DNA from: Bosea sp. 685
GTDB lineage: Bacteria; Pseudomonadota; Alphaproteobacteria; Rhizobiales; Beijerinckiaceae
NCBI RefSeq assembly: GCF_031884435.1
Contig: NZ_CP134779.1
Span: 3,782,001-3,846,000, forward strand
Reading direction: 5' to 3'
Length of the DNA: 64,000 nucleotides
A program made the translations under genes and the position numbers. Below the pieces are notes generated by a model. The model was not told the origin of the DNA. It worked only from the letters and a program-made list of their open reading frames with translations, and made no database searches. This document shows, piece after piece, positions 53,085 to 61,917 of the stretch (position 1 is its first letter; each line of letters opens with the position of its first letter).

Positions 53085-53288
53085 GTGGCGAGTTCGTCGC
53101 GGGACGACGACCATGCCGAGCCGCTGAAGGAGCTTCGGCGGCTCTGGCGGCTGGCGCATCAAGGCTATGCGCCGTTTCAAACGGCCCTGCCCTCCCGCGC
53201 GAAGCCGGCAGGTGTCACGGATCGGGACGCCGTCTATCGGATGTGCGCCGAATATGCCGAGGCCTGGAACGCCCGGCACCCGGAATAG
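53085..53288 (+). CDS. Hypothetical small protein after the GntR gene
   Basis: 67 aa from a GTG 5 bp after the GntR stop. The sequence is hydrophilic and plausible as protein (LKELRRLWRLAHQGYAPFQT, DRDAVYRMCAEYAEAWNARH), with no known family recognised. The start codon is uncertain, since no ATG is in frame. The gap 53289-53566 after it shows no gene. Confidence 0.4.
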   Translation: MASSSRDDDHAEPLKELRRLWRLAHQGYAPFQTALPSRAKPAGVTDRDAVYRMCAEYAEAWNARHPE

Positions 53289-53566
53289 CCGTCGATCATG
53301 GCCCCTGCCGGCGTCCATTGCCCGCCCCGGCACGGACCGGGCCGGATGCGACCGGTCGCCGCGATGAGACTTGCGCCATCACAGGGGTTGGCGACGACTG
53401 GCGCGGAATCTGATCGAGGCGCACCTGCATGACGTCAGCGCTTAAACCACGTCACAGCCTGAATAACGTCAGCGACTTTCGCCTGCAATTTTAGCGTTCC
53501 TTGGCACGATGTCGTTCTCTTTCTGTCCTATATCACCGGCCTGATCGTCACAATTGCGCAGGCGCC

Positions 53567-56059
53567 ATGTACCGAACACTGATGTGCTTGACGGATGAGC
53601 ATGCCGCCTGGGTGCTGCCCTTGTCGGCGCTGGTGTGCTGGGTGTCATGCCATGCGGCGTTCGGCCTGCTCAAACAGGCCCGCGAAAGCACGGGCTGGGC
53701 CACCGCCATCTGGCTCGCCGCCACGGGCGCTGCGGCCGGCGCAGGCATCTGGAGCACGCATTTCATCGCCATGCTCGGCTACGAGCCGCCGCTCGCCATC
53801 GGCTATGATCTGCGCCTGACGCTGGCCTCGCTGGGCGTCGCCATGGCGACCGCTTTTTGCGCCGCGAGCCTGATCCGGGGCACTGCCGGCCCCGTCGCGA
53901 TTGTCACCAGCAGCATCGTGCTGACCGCTGGCATCGCCGCAATGCATTTCACCGGAATGGCGGGCGTTCGCATTCCCGGCCGCTTCATCTGGGACGAGGC
54001 GCTCGTCGCGGCGGCGCTCGCCGGCGCTGCCGTGCTGACCTGCGCCGCGCTGTTCGTGTTCACCCGCCGCCCGACCCGCTACCCCCGTGCCGTTGCCACG
54101 ACGCTTCTGACTGGGGCCATCGGCTCCTTGCACTTCGTGTCGATGGCCGCAATGCAAGCGATACCAGACCCCTCGATCGCCGCTCCCGAGGGTGGGCTGG
54201 CGCGCGGGGCGCTGGCGGCGGGCATCGCGGCGGTGATGCTGACGACCCTGGCGTTCTCCGCACTCACCCTGTTCGCCGACCGCCTCAGGCGAGCCAACCA
54301 TGCCCTCGCAGCGCATGGCGCGGCATTGCGCGTGAGCGAGGAACGCCTGGCGCGAGCCCTGGATGCGGGAAGCGACGGCCTGTGGGACTGGAATATCGCG
54401 ACCGGCCAGGCCTGGTACTCCGACCGCTGGCTGACGATGCTGGGCTATGCGCCTGGAGAACTCGAGGGTCTTGTCAGGACCTGGCAAGGCCTGCTCCATC
54501 CACAAGACGAGCCCAAGGCCCTGGAGCTCCTGCAGGCGCATTTCGACGGCCGCTCACCGGTCTATGAGTGCGAGTATCGGCTGCGCCGCAAGGACGGCAG
54601 CTGGGGCTGGGTGCTCGCGCGCGGAAAGGTCGTGGAGCGCGACGCCCAGGGCCTGCCCCAGCGCATCGTCGGGACGCATATCGACATCGAAGCGCGCAAG
54701 CTCGCCGAACAGCAGATTGCCCATATGGCGCGGCATGACGGGCTGACCGGCCTGACCAATCGGACCTGCTTCTACGAGCTGTTGCGCCTCGCCTTGCAGG
54801 AGGTCGCCCATGACGGCGGCACTTGTGCGGTGATGTGCCTGGACCTCGACCGCTTCAAGAGCGTCAATGACACGGTCGGTCACATGGCCGGCGATGAACT
54901 GTTGAAGCGTGTCGCCGGTAGGCTCGCCGAGCGCATGCATCCAGCCGACACCGTGGCGCGCATGGGTGGCGACGAGTTTGCTGTTCTGGTCAGGAGTGAC
55001 CCGAGCGATGCGTTTCTGCGCCGCCTGGCCGAGGAGCTGATTTCCGTCGTGGGCAAGCCGTTCTCCTTCGGCGGACAGGCCATCGAGGTCGGCCTCAGCA
55101 TCGGGATCGCGCGGGCGCCGCAGCACGGTCTGGCCGAAACGCTTCTGTTCAGCCGGGCCGATCTCGCGCTGTACCAGGCGAAGGCCGAGGGTCGTAATTG
55201 CTATCGCATTTTCGACGCGGCGATGGACGAGGCGATCACGCGGCGACGCGAACTCGAGCGCGATCTCAGGACCGGGCTCGCGGAGGGCGGGCTGGAACTC
55301 CACTATCAGCCGCAGGTGAAGGCCAGCACCTGCGAGCTCCTGGGTTTCGAGGCGCTCGCGCGTTGGCGACATCCGGTGCGCGGCCTCATACCGCCAGGCG
55401 AGTTCATCCCGCTGGCCGAGGAGACCGGTCTCATCTCCGCGCTCGGGGAATGGGTCTTGCGGACCGCCTGCAGCGAGGCGGCGCGCTGGATCCGGCCTCT
55501 CAAGGTCGCGGTCAACCTGTCGCCTCGCGAGTTCCAGCAGAGCGACCTTCCCGAGCGCATCTTCGCAATCCTGGCCGAGACCGGCCTGTCGCCGAGCCGC
55601 CTGGAGATCGAAATCACGGAGACGGCGATCTTCGCCGATATGAGCCGCGCGCTCTCGATCCTGCGGCGGCTGAAGGCGCTGGGCATCAGCATCGCGATGG
55701 ATGATTTCGGAACGGGCTACGCGTCGCTTGCGACCTTGCAGGCCTTCCCCTTCGACAAGATCAAGATCGACCGGTCTTTCGTCGGGCAGGTCGAAACCAG
55801 CCCGCAGGCGGCGGTGATCGTCCGCGCCGTCCTGGGATTGGGACGCAGCCTGGGCATCGGCGTCGTGGCGGAGGGGGTCGAGACCGCCGGCCAGATGCGC
55901 TTCCTGGTCGGCGAAAACTGCGAGGAGCTGCAAGGCTATCTGTTCGGCAAACCCCAGCCGATCGAAAGCTTCGCAGAGGCCATGGGCGGCCGGCAGGCCT
56001 CCGGTCTCGCGAGGGCGCCGGCTCGCCAGCCCGCCGCGCGCATGGCCTTCGCCTCGTAA
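53567..56059 (+). CDS. MHYT-PAS-GGDEF-EAL c-di-GMP protein
   Basis: 830 aa from the ATG at 53567. The membrane part (about 1-245) has three MHYT-type repeats (THFIAMLG, AAMHFTGMAG, SLHFVSMAAM), thought to bind copper or sense gases. A PAS domain follows (about 270-390; DAGSDGLWDWNIATGQAWYS). The GGDEF domain has an intact active site (RMGGDEFAVLV), and the EAL domain has GFEALARWRHP, NLSPREFQ, EITETAIF and MDDFGTGYASL. Both making and breaking of cyclic di-GMP are therefore possible; which one wins cannot be told. It may steer surface attachment, which would fit the autotransporter that follows. Confidence 0.93.
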   Translation: MYRTLMCLTDEHAAWVLPLSALVCWVSCHAAFGLLKQARESTGWATAIWLAATGAAAGAGIWSTHFIAMLGYEPPLAIGYDLRLTLASLGVAMATAFCAASLIRGTAGPVAIVTSSIVLTAGIAAMHFTGMAGVRIPGRFIWDEALVAAALAGAAVLTCAALFVFTRRPTRYPRAVATTLLTGAIGSLHFVSMAAMQAIPDPSIAAPEGGLARGALAAGIAAVMLTTLAFSALTLFADRLRRANHALAAHGAALRVSEERLARALDAGSDGLWDWNIATGQAWYSDRWLTMLGYAPGELEGLVRTWQGLLHPQDEPKALELLQAHFDGRSPVYECEYRLRRKDGSWGWVLARGKVVERDAQGLPQRIVGTHIDIEARKLAEQQIAHMARHDGLTGLTNRTCFYELLRLALQEVAHDGGTCAVMCLDLDRFKSVNDTVGHMAGDELLKRVAGRLAERMHPADTVARMGGDEFAVLVRSDPSDAFLRRLAEELISVVGKPFSFGGQAIEVGLSIGIARAPQHGLAETLLFSRADLALYQAKAEGRNCYRIFDAAMDEAITRRRELERDLRTGLAEGGLELHYQPQVKASTCELLGFEALARWRHPVRGLIPPGEFIPLAEETGLISALGEWVLRTACSEAARWIRPLKVAVNLSPREFQQSDLPERIFAILAETGLSPSRLEIEITETAIFADMSRALSILRRLKALGISIAMDDFGTGYASLATLQAFPFDKIKIDRSFVGQVETSPQAAVIVRAVLGLGRSLGIGVVAEGVETAGQMRFLVGENCEELQGYLFGKPQPIESFAEAMGGRQASGLARAPARQPAARMAFAS

Positions 56060-56244
56060 GCTGCCGGCAGGTCGGCTGACGAGCCAGCCCCGGTCGCCTG
56101 TCGCAGCGCTGTGATATATTTGCTGCTTTGTAAACGCTCTGTTCGTTGTGTTGCCGATGCGACCTTGAGCGAAAGGTCGAATCCCGGGACTCTTGCAACC
56201 TGGGGTGTTGCATTTCGCCCAGAACAATCACGGTGGAGGCGGGC

Positions 56245-59118
56245 GTGAGCGAGGCTGCGGGCGTGAAATATCTGGGAAAAGCAAAGTTTCTCGCGGGCGC
56301 CTCCTGCGCCGCTCTCGCTTTGGCCTGCGGGCTCCCGGCCATGGCCGCGACCTACACGGCGAGCACCGACGCCGAGCTGCGCGGCCGCATCGCCCAGGCG
56401 AATGCCGATGGCGACCCGACCTCGACGATCGTGCTGACAGCCAGCTTCACCACCGCCACCACCAGCCTGCCGGCGCCGACCAAGCCGATCACGATCGACA
56501 CCGGGAGCTTTACGCTTTCTGTCATCGGCAGCACCGGCGCGACCATTGGTAACCCGATCAGCATCGTCGGAGTTGCCGGCCTGAGCGATAGCTTCACGCT
56601 GCAAGGCAATTTCAAAGGCGGCGACGCACAAGCGGCAAACGCCGGCTCCGGCATCCAGGCACGGCTCAACACGTCGGTGATCAATCTCGGGACCATTCAG
56701 GGTGGAAACAGCACGGGCGGCGCCGGAGGGACCGGCGTCGATCTCGGCGGGACAGGCACGGTCAACACACTGGTCAACCAGGGAACGATCCGCGGCGGCG
56801 CCGGAGCCACCATAGGCGGCGTTGGGCTCAACGTTCGCGCCAACACCTCCTCCATCGTCAACACGGGGACCATCGAAGGCGGAAGCGGGGCCGCGGCCGT
56901 GCAAAGCAATGCGAGTTTTACGCTGACAAACAGCGGCACGGTCCAAGGTGGGGCTGGAGCGGTCGCAATCGTCACGACTGCGGCGAGCGCAAACCTCCTT
57001 CTCACCAACAGCGGCACGATCCGCGCCGGCGTCGGGCAGGCCGATGCGATCCGGCTCGCTGCGGGCTCGACGGGGCTGATCGACCTGGAGCTTCAGGCCG
57101 GCTCGGTGATCGAAGGCAATGTCGTCGCAAACGCCACCGGCACGAACGACATCCTCCGCCTCGGCGGGACCGGGACCGCGAGCTTCGACGTCTCCGCCAT
57201 CGGCGCCGCGGCGCAATACCGGAACTTCGACAGCTTCATAAAGACCGGCACCGGCACCTGGAGCCTGACCGGCACGGGCACGGCGACCACGAACTGGACG
57301 ATCAGCCAGGGCACGCTGCAAATCGGCAATGGCGGCACCAGCGGCAGCGTCATCGGCAGCATCACGACCGGCAGCGCCGGCACGCTCGCCTTCAATCGCT
57401 CCGATGCCTTCGCCTTCGACAATCTCGTCCTGGGCAACGGCACGCTCCGCCAGATCGGCAGCGGCACGACGATCCTCACCGCCGATAATGCCGCCTTCGC
57501 CGGCACCACCCTGGTCGAGACCGGCACATTGTCGGTGAATGGGGTGCTCGGCGGCACGGTGACGGTGCTCGGCGGCCGGCTGCAGGGCAGCGGCACGGTC
57601 GGCGCGACCACGATCGCGGCCGGCGGCACCATCGCGCCCGGCAACTCGATTGGCACGCTGACCGTCAACGGGGCCTATCTGCAGGCGGCGGGCTCGGCCT
57701 ATCAGGTCGAGATCGACCCCGCGACCGTAACCTCCGACCTGATCCGGGTGAACGGCACGGCGACGCTGGCGAGCGGTGCGGCGTTCACCGTCGCCAATTA
57801 CACCGGAGCCACCCTGCTGGCGGGCCAGCGCTACACCATCCTGACCTCGACCGGCGGCCTGACCGGACGCTATGGCTCGGGCGACTTCGCCATGACGCCG
57901 TTCCTGAGCCTGCGCGATAGCTACGACACCAACAACGCCTATTTGACGGTGATCCAGACCCGCACCGTCGCCTCCGCCGGCGCGACGGCCAACCAGGCCG
58001 AGACCGGCCGGGGCGTCGACAGCCTGGCTTCCGGCAATTCCATCCAGACCGGCATGATCAACCAGCCGACGCTTGATTCAGCCCGCACGGCGCTCGACCA
58101 GATCTCCGGCGAGATCCACGCCTCCGCCAAGACGGCCCTGATCGACGAAAGCTGGCTCCTGCGCGCCGCCGTCAACGACCGGCTGCGCGCGGCCTTCGGA
58201 GGCGTCGGCGCGGCGCCGATGGCGACGCTGAATTACGGCTTCACCGCCGATCTCGCCCCGAGCGTGAAGGGGCCGATGCCGACGCTGAATGCCGACCGCT
58301 TCGCGGTCTGGGGCCAAGGCTATGGTTCCTGGGGCCGCAGCGGCAGCGACGGCAACGCCGCCAGGCTGACGCGCTCGACCGGCGGCTTCCTGCTCGGCGC
58401 CGACACGGCGGTGTTCGACACGCTGCGCTTCGGCGCGGTCGCCGGCTACAGCCGCAGCACGTTCGACGTGAACAGCCGGTTCTCCTCGGGCGAGAGCGAC
58501 AACTACCATCTCGGCCTCTACGCCGGCGGGCGCTGGGGCGCGCTCAGCCTGAGAACCGGCGCGAGCTATAGCTGGCACGAGATCGAGACCAGCCGCACCG
58601 TCGTCTCCTCCGCCTTCGGCAGTAATCTGCGCGCCGATTACGACGCCGGCACGGCTCAAATCTTCGGCGAGCTCGGCTATCGGGTCGATCTTGGCAAGCT
58701 GGCGTTCGAGCCCTTCGCGGGCCTGGCTTATCTCAAGCTGCATAGCAGCGGCTTCAGCGAGACCGGCGGGTCGGCGGCCTTGACCGCCCGCGGCGACGAC
58801 ACCAACCTCGGCTATTCCACGCTTGGCCTGCGCGCCTCGACCAATTTCGCCTTGCAGGGCATGGAACTGAGCCTGCGCGGCGGGCTCGCCTGGCGCCATA
58901 CCTTCGGCGATGTCGACCCGACCACGACGCTCGCCTTCGCCGGTTCGGGCGCGTTTAGCATCGCCGGTATCCCGATCGCCCGGGATGCGGCGCTGGTCGA
59001 GGCCGGACTCGACCTCGCCATCGGCAAGAGCGCCACGCTCGGCCTAGCCTATACCGGCCAGCTCGCGCAGGACACGCAAGACCATGCCTTCAAGGGCGTG
59101 CTGGCGGTGAAGTTCTGA
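56245..59118 (+). CDS. Autotransporter outer-membrane beta-barrel protein
   Basis: 957 aa from a GTG at 56245, 5 nt after GGAGG; earlier GTG codons and the frame to 56146 are less likely. A signal peptide (LAGASCAALALACGLPAMA, cut near AMA-AT) leads to a passenger of about 560 residues. It has Gly/Asn/Thr-rich right-handed-helix turns (NTGTIEGGSG, NSGTVQGGAG, NQGTIRGGAG) and the junction repeat LAGQRYTILTSTGGLTGRYG. The last 270 residues form the barrel (FAVWGQGYGSWGRSGSDG ... GVLAVKF) with the terminal Phe recognised by the BAM complex. The passenger could mediate adhesion; no catalytic motif is visible. Confidence 0.93.
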   Translation: MSEAAGVKYLGKAKFLAGASCAALALACGLPAMAATYTASTDAELRGRIAQANADGDPTSTIVLTASFTTATTSLPAPTKPITIDTGSFTLSVIGSTGATIGNPISIVGVAGLSDSFTLQGNFKGGDAQAANAGSGIQARLNTSVINLGTIQGGNSTGGAGGTGVDLGGTGTVNTLVNQGTIRGGAGATIGGVGLNVRANTSSIVNTGTIEGGSGAAAVQSNASFTLTNSGTVQGGAGAVAIVTTAASANLLLTNSGTIRAGVGQADAIRLAAGSTGLIDLELQAGSVIEGNVVANATGTNDILRLGGTGTASFDVSAIGAAAQYRNFDSFIKTGTGTWSLTGTGTATTNWTISQGTLQIGNGGTSGSVIGSITTGSAGTLAFNRSDAFAFDNLVLGNGTLRQIGSGTTILTADNAAFAGTTLVETGTLSVNGVLGGTVTVLGGRLQGSGTVGATTIAAGGTIAPGNSIGTLTVNGAYLQAAGSAYQVEIDPATVTSDLIRVNGTATLASGAAFTVANYTGATLLAGQRYTILTSTGGLTGRYGSGDFAMTPFLSLRDSYDTNNAYLTVIQTRTVASAGATANQAETGRGVDSLASGNSIQTGMINQPTLDSARTALDQISGEIHASAKTALIDESWLLRAAVNDRLRAAFGGVGAAPMATLNYGFTADLAPSVKGPMPTLNADRFAVWGQGYGSWGRSGSDGNAARLTRSTGGFLLGADTAVFDTLRFGAVAGYSRSTFDVNSRFSSGESDNYHLGLYAGGRWGALSLRTGASYSWHEIETSRTVVSSAFGSNLRADYDAGTAQIFGELGYRVDLGKLAFEPFAGLAYLKLHSSGFSETGGSAALTARGDDTNLGYSTLGLRASTNFALQGMELSLRGGLAWRHTFGDVDPTTTLAFAGSGAFSIAGIPIARDAALVEAGLDLAIGKSATLGLAYTGQLAQDTQDHAFKGVLAVKF

Positions 59119-59220
59119 GAGGTTCGAGCCTGGCCGCCGGCGTTTGCGGAACCCAGCCGAAGCTGGCGGGAGGCCAGCGCGCCCCTTCGCGATCCGCCTG
59201 TGGAGCCGGAGAGGCAGCCG

Positions 59221-59502
59221 CTACGCTTTGCTCGCGCGGCTGTCGACGACCGCAAAATTCTCGCCCAGCGCCGGCTTGGCAGGCTGCTTTTTCACCGGTT
59301 CGGCTTCAGGTTCAGTCCAATGCTTTTCGGCCGCAGTGCCGTCAGGGTCGGCTGGATCATAGGGCGCGTGCGGTCCCGTGGGGTTGACCGAGCGCGGGTT
59401 CGGCCCGGCTCGCCGTTCGGCATCCTCACCGGATTGTCCGGTGCGCTGCGGCGTGCTGTAGGGCGCCGGCGCATCCGTGGCGCGATGTGGATTGTTCGTC
59501 AT
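59221..59502 (-). CDS. Hypothetical small hydrophilic protein
   Basis: 93 aa from the ATG at 59502, which has a very strong ribosome site (GGAGGAGG, 8 nt upstream). The sequence is rich in Pro, Glu and Asp (NPHRATDAPAPYSTPQRTGQ, TGPHAPYDPADPDGTAAEKH) and probably unfolded. No family or signal peptide is recognised. The strong start argues for a real gene. Confidence 0.7.
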   Translation of the reverse strand: MTNNPHRATDAPAPYSTPQRTGQSGEDAERRAGPNPRSVNPTGPHAPYDPADPDGTAAEKHWTEPEAEPVKKQPAKPALGENFAVVDSRASKA

Positions 59503-59594
59503 GGGGTGGTCCTCCTCCAGGGAGAACCGCTTGTCATGGGGTCGGGTTCCCCTGCCCCGGCCTGGATCGGATGGCGCTGCTGCGTCGCGCGCCC

Positions 59595-59900
59595 CTACGC
59601 ATCCGATCGTATCGACGTGACCAGACCTGCCACGATCTGCTCGACATAGCGGAGCCGGGCCGCGGCGGTGTTGGGAGCCGAGCCAAGCCACTCCAGATAG
59701 GCGTCAGGCTTGATCGTGACGACTTCGATCGCTTTCCCGGCGGCGAGCGCCTCGGCCAGAACGCGGCGGGCATTGCGATGCCATGTGGCATAGTCGGGCG
59801 AAATCTCGTCGCGATCATGAGCTAGCGACCAGAGCCGCGCGAAATCCTCCTCCTCGTACCACGGTATCGCGACCGTATACGCCCCGGATAACGGCTTCAT
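59595..59900 (-). CDS. Hypothetical protein, 101 aa
   Basis: Start at 59900, 6 nt after GGGGGAG; the frame is open further upstream but that part reads through the divergent gene. The sequence is that of a small alpha/beta protein (YTVAIPWYEEEDFARLWSLA, WHRNARRVLAEALAAGKAIE, VVTIKPDAYLEWLGS, RLRYVEQIVAGL). I do not recognise a family. It is divergent from the small gene at 60012 across 111 bp. Confidence 0.7.
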   Translation of the reverse strand: MKPLSGAYTVAIPWYEEEDFARLWSLAHDRDEISPDYATWHRNARRVLAEALAAGKAIEVVTIKPDAYLEWLGSAPNTAAARLRYVEQIVAGLVTSIRSDA

Positions 59901-60011
59901 TCGTGGCTCCCCCAGCCAGGCAGACTGCAAGGCGGCGAAAAAGCCGGCCTGCACGAGGTCAGTATGGAACGAAGCCGCCGCCTTGTCTGTTTGGTATTTT
60001 TGGAGGCCGCA

Positions 60012-60218
60012 ATGAAAACGCGCGTGCAACATGATCCTGCCGAGCGGGCATCGGACGCTCCCACGAAAATCCAGATCGAGACGCCGGAAGATTATGCGCT
60101 GGCGCTCAGGCGCATCGAGGCACTGAACAGGTCTCAGCGCTCGCAGAACGAGGGGGCGGAGCTTGAGGCGTTGAACCAAGCCGTTCGCAGCTGGGACAGT
60201 CGTCACGTCGCTGGCTAG
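60012..60218 (+). CDS. Small protein resembling the N-terminal part of HigA-type antitoxins
   Basis: 68 aa from the ATG at 60012, 5 nt after GGAGG. The middle (IETPEDYALALRRIEALNRS, then NEGAELEALNQAVRSWD) recalls the helical N-terminal segment of HigA-like antitoxins, in which 'DYxxALxRIexL' and 'EGxELExLxxxVxxYE' occur, but there is no helix-turn-helix after it. No toxin gene is beside it. Its TAG stop is the first part of a family A fragment. Confidence 0.6.
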   Translation: MKTRVQHDPAERASDAPTKIQIETPEDYALALRRIEALNRSQRSQNEGAELEALNQAVRSWDSRHVAG

Positions 60219-60246
60219 AGCAATGTCCGATCCGATTGGATCGTGC
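60217..60246 (-). repeat. Dispersed repeat family A, fragment
   Basis: Only the end block is present (AGAGCAATGTCCGATCCGAT, then TGGATCG), the same as the right part of copy 1. It starts inside the stop codon of the preceding small gene. Confidence 0.65.
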
Positions 60247-60337
60247 TCGTTGGTTTAGCGTCCCAGGCTTTGCCGAACAGCGCCGAACCCGCGAGTCGTC
60301 GCATCAGAGACATCGCTGCGTCATTCAGGCGGCAGCC

Positions 60338-61693
60338 TCATCGGTGCGCGGCGACGATGGCGGAGAGCAGTTTCGCCACGCTGTAGCCGATATCCTCCCG
60401 CGTTTGTCCCATTCGCAGGATCACCAGTTTCCGCGAGGGGATGATCGTGATCACCTGGCGCAGATGTCCTTGCATCATGAAGGTGTCGGCAGGGAGATTG
60501 AAGCCCTGGCCCCGGGCCAGCCAAAGCTGTCCGCGACCATAGACCGGGCCATGTCCCTCGTCAGACACCGGCACGGGCGAGCGCATGTAATCGACGAAGC
60601 CCGGCAGCAGAAGCTGCTCGCCGTTCCATTCCCCGCCCAGGCGCAGGAATTCGCCAAAGCGCGCCCAATCATGCGCATTGGCGTAGAGAAAGCCTTCGCC
60701 CAGAAATGTGCCGGACGGGTCGGCTTCGAGAACGGCGCTGGTCATGCCCAGAGGCTTGAACAATCGCTCCCGCGGATAAGCGCGTGCGTCCGCTCCAGCC
60801 GCGTCCTGCCAGAGCCGCGCCAGCAGGACGGAGGAACCGCCGGAATAGTTGAACTTCGTTCCGGGCGGGGCGACGAGCGCGCGGTCCCTCGCGAAAGCCG
60901 CAGCATCCCTTGCCAGATTCTCCAATCGTCCAGGGTCGGGAGAATTGCCGTGACTTTCATCCCATTCCAATCCGCTGGTCATGGCCATCAGATCGGCCAC
61001 CGAGATGCCTGAGCGCGCATCGCCGGCCCATTGCGCGAACAGGTTTTTCCGATCCAGCGAAAGCTTGCCGTCCTTGATCGCCAGGCCGGCCAGGGCGGCG
61101 TTGACGGTCTTCGTCATCGACCAGCCGAGCAAGGGCGTCGCGGCGTTGAAGCCTTCGCCATAGGTCTCGGCGACGATGCGCCCGTCATGAACGACAACGA
61201 TCGCGCGCATGCCCGGCCCCTGGAGAACCGGATCGTTCAGCGCCGCCAGCAGGCGCTTGTCGTCGGAGAGTTGCGTGCCCTCGCCGGCCGGCCAGAGCGC
61301 CTCAGGCGTCGCTGGCGGAAAAGGCGGTAAGCCGGCGCGATCGGGGACTTCGTCCCTTGCGAGCAATGTGCAACCGCGCCCCTCCTGATATTGGGCGTAG
61401 CGTCTGGCGAACAGGCCGAGATAGGCCACCTCGACGCGCTGCTTACTGGTATCGAGCTTGATGCTCAGGCGATTGAAGACACGCGGCAGCGCGAACGCCA
61501 CATCGGTCGCAATGACCGCATCCGCGTCGCGCCTGGCGATGAACACGTTCGAGCAAACCATTTTTGCCGCATAGGCCGAGGCGCCCAGCAGCCCCTCGGG
61601 CGGGCTGAAGCCAAGCCAGCCGCTCAGCCCCAAAATCCCCAGAAGCACGATAGCGACCAGAGATTTGAACACGAATGTCAAAACCCGACGCAT
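60338..61693 (-). CDS. Serine hydrolase of the class C beta-lactamase family, membrane-anchored
   Basis: 451 aa from the Met at 61693 (61738 is also open). A membrane anchor is at about residues 4-30 (FKSLVAIVLLGILGLSGWLG). The nucleophile Ser and Lys are in GWSMTKTVNAAL (S-x-x-K), and the Tyr motif is FNYSGGSSVLL, where the usual third residue Asn is Gly. The late motif is near FMMQGHLRQVI. Such proteins are esterases, peptidases or amidases rather than true beta-lactamases. It lies in the periplasm. Neighbours give no hint of the substrate. Confidence 0.88.
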   Translation of the reverse strand: MRRVLTFVFKSLVAIVLLGILGLSGWLGFSPPEGLLGASAYAAKMVCSNVFIARRDADAVIATDVAFALPRVFNRLSIKLDTSKQRVEVAYLGLFARRYAQYQEGRGCTLLARDEVPDRAGLPPFPPATPEALWPAGEGTQLSDDKRLLAALNDPVLQGPGMRAIVVVHDGRIVAETYGEGFNAATPLLGWSMTKTVNAALAGLAIKDGKLSLDRKNLFAQWAGDARSGISVADLMAMTSGLEWDESHGNSPDPGRLENLARDAAAFARDRALVAPPGTKFNYSGGSSVLLARLWQDAAGADARAYPRERLFKPLGMTSAVLEADPSGTFLGEGFLYANAHDWARFGEFLRLGGEWNGEQLLLPGFVDYMRSPVPVSDEGHGPVYGRGQLWLARGQGFNLPADTFMMQGHLRQVITIIPSRKLVILRMGQTREDIGYSVAKLLSAIVAAHR

Positions 61694-61917
61694 GCTTTTC
61701 CGCCTCAAGAGGCTCACGACGGCTCGCCTGGACGGCAAAGCCCGGTCATCACCATGGCACCATGCGCCCGAGATCGTCGAGATCGAGCAGCCCAGCCTAA
61801 CCCTCCGCGTTCAACAGAGGCTGGCCGATAACGATGCCGTTGTTTTCAAAAGCTTGAACATCACGGAAAAACGCGCCGTCATCCTGGACAAGCGGCTCCG
61901 CCGCGCAGCTCCGGCAA

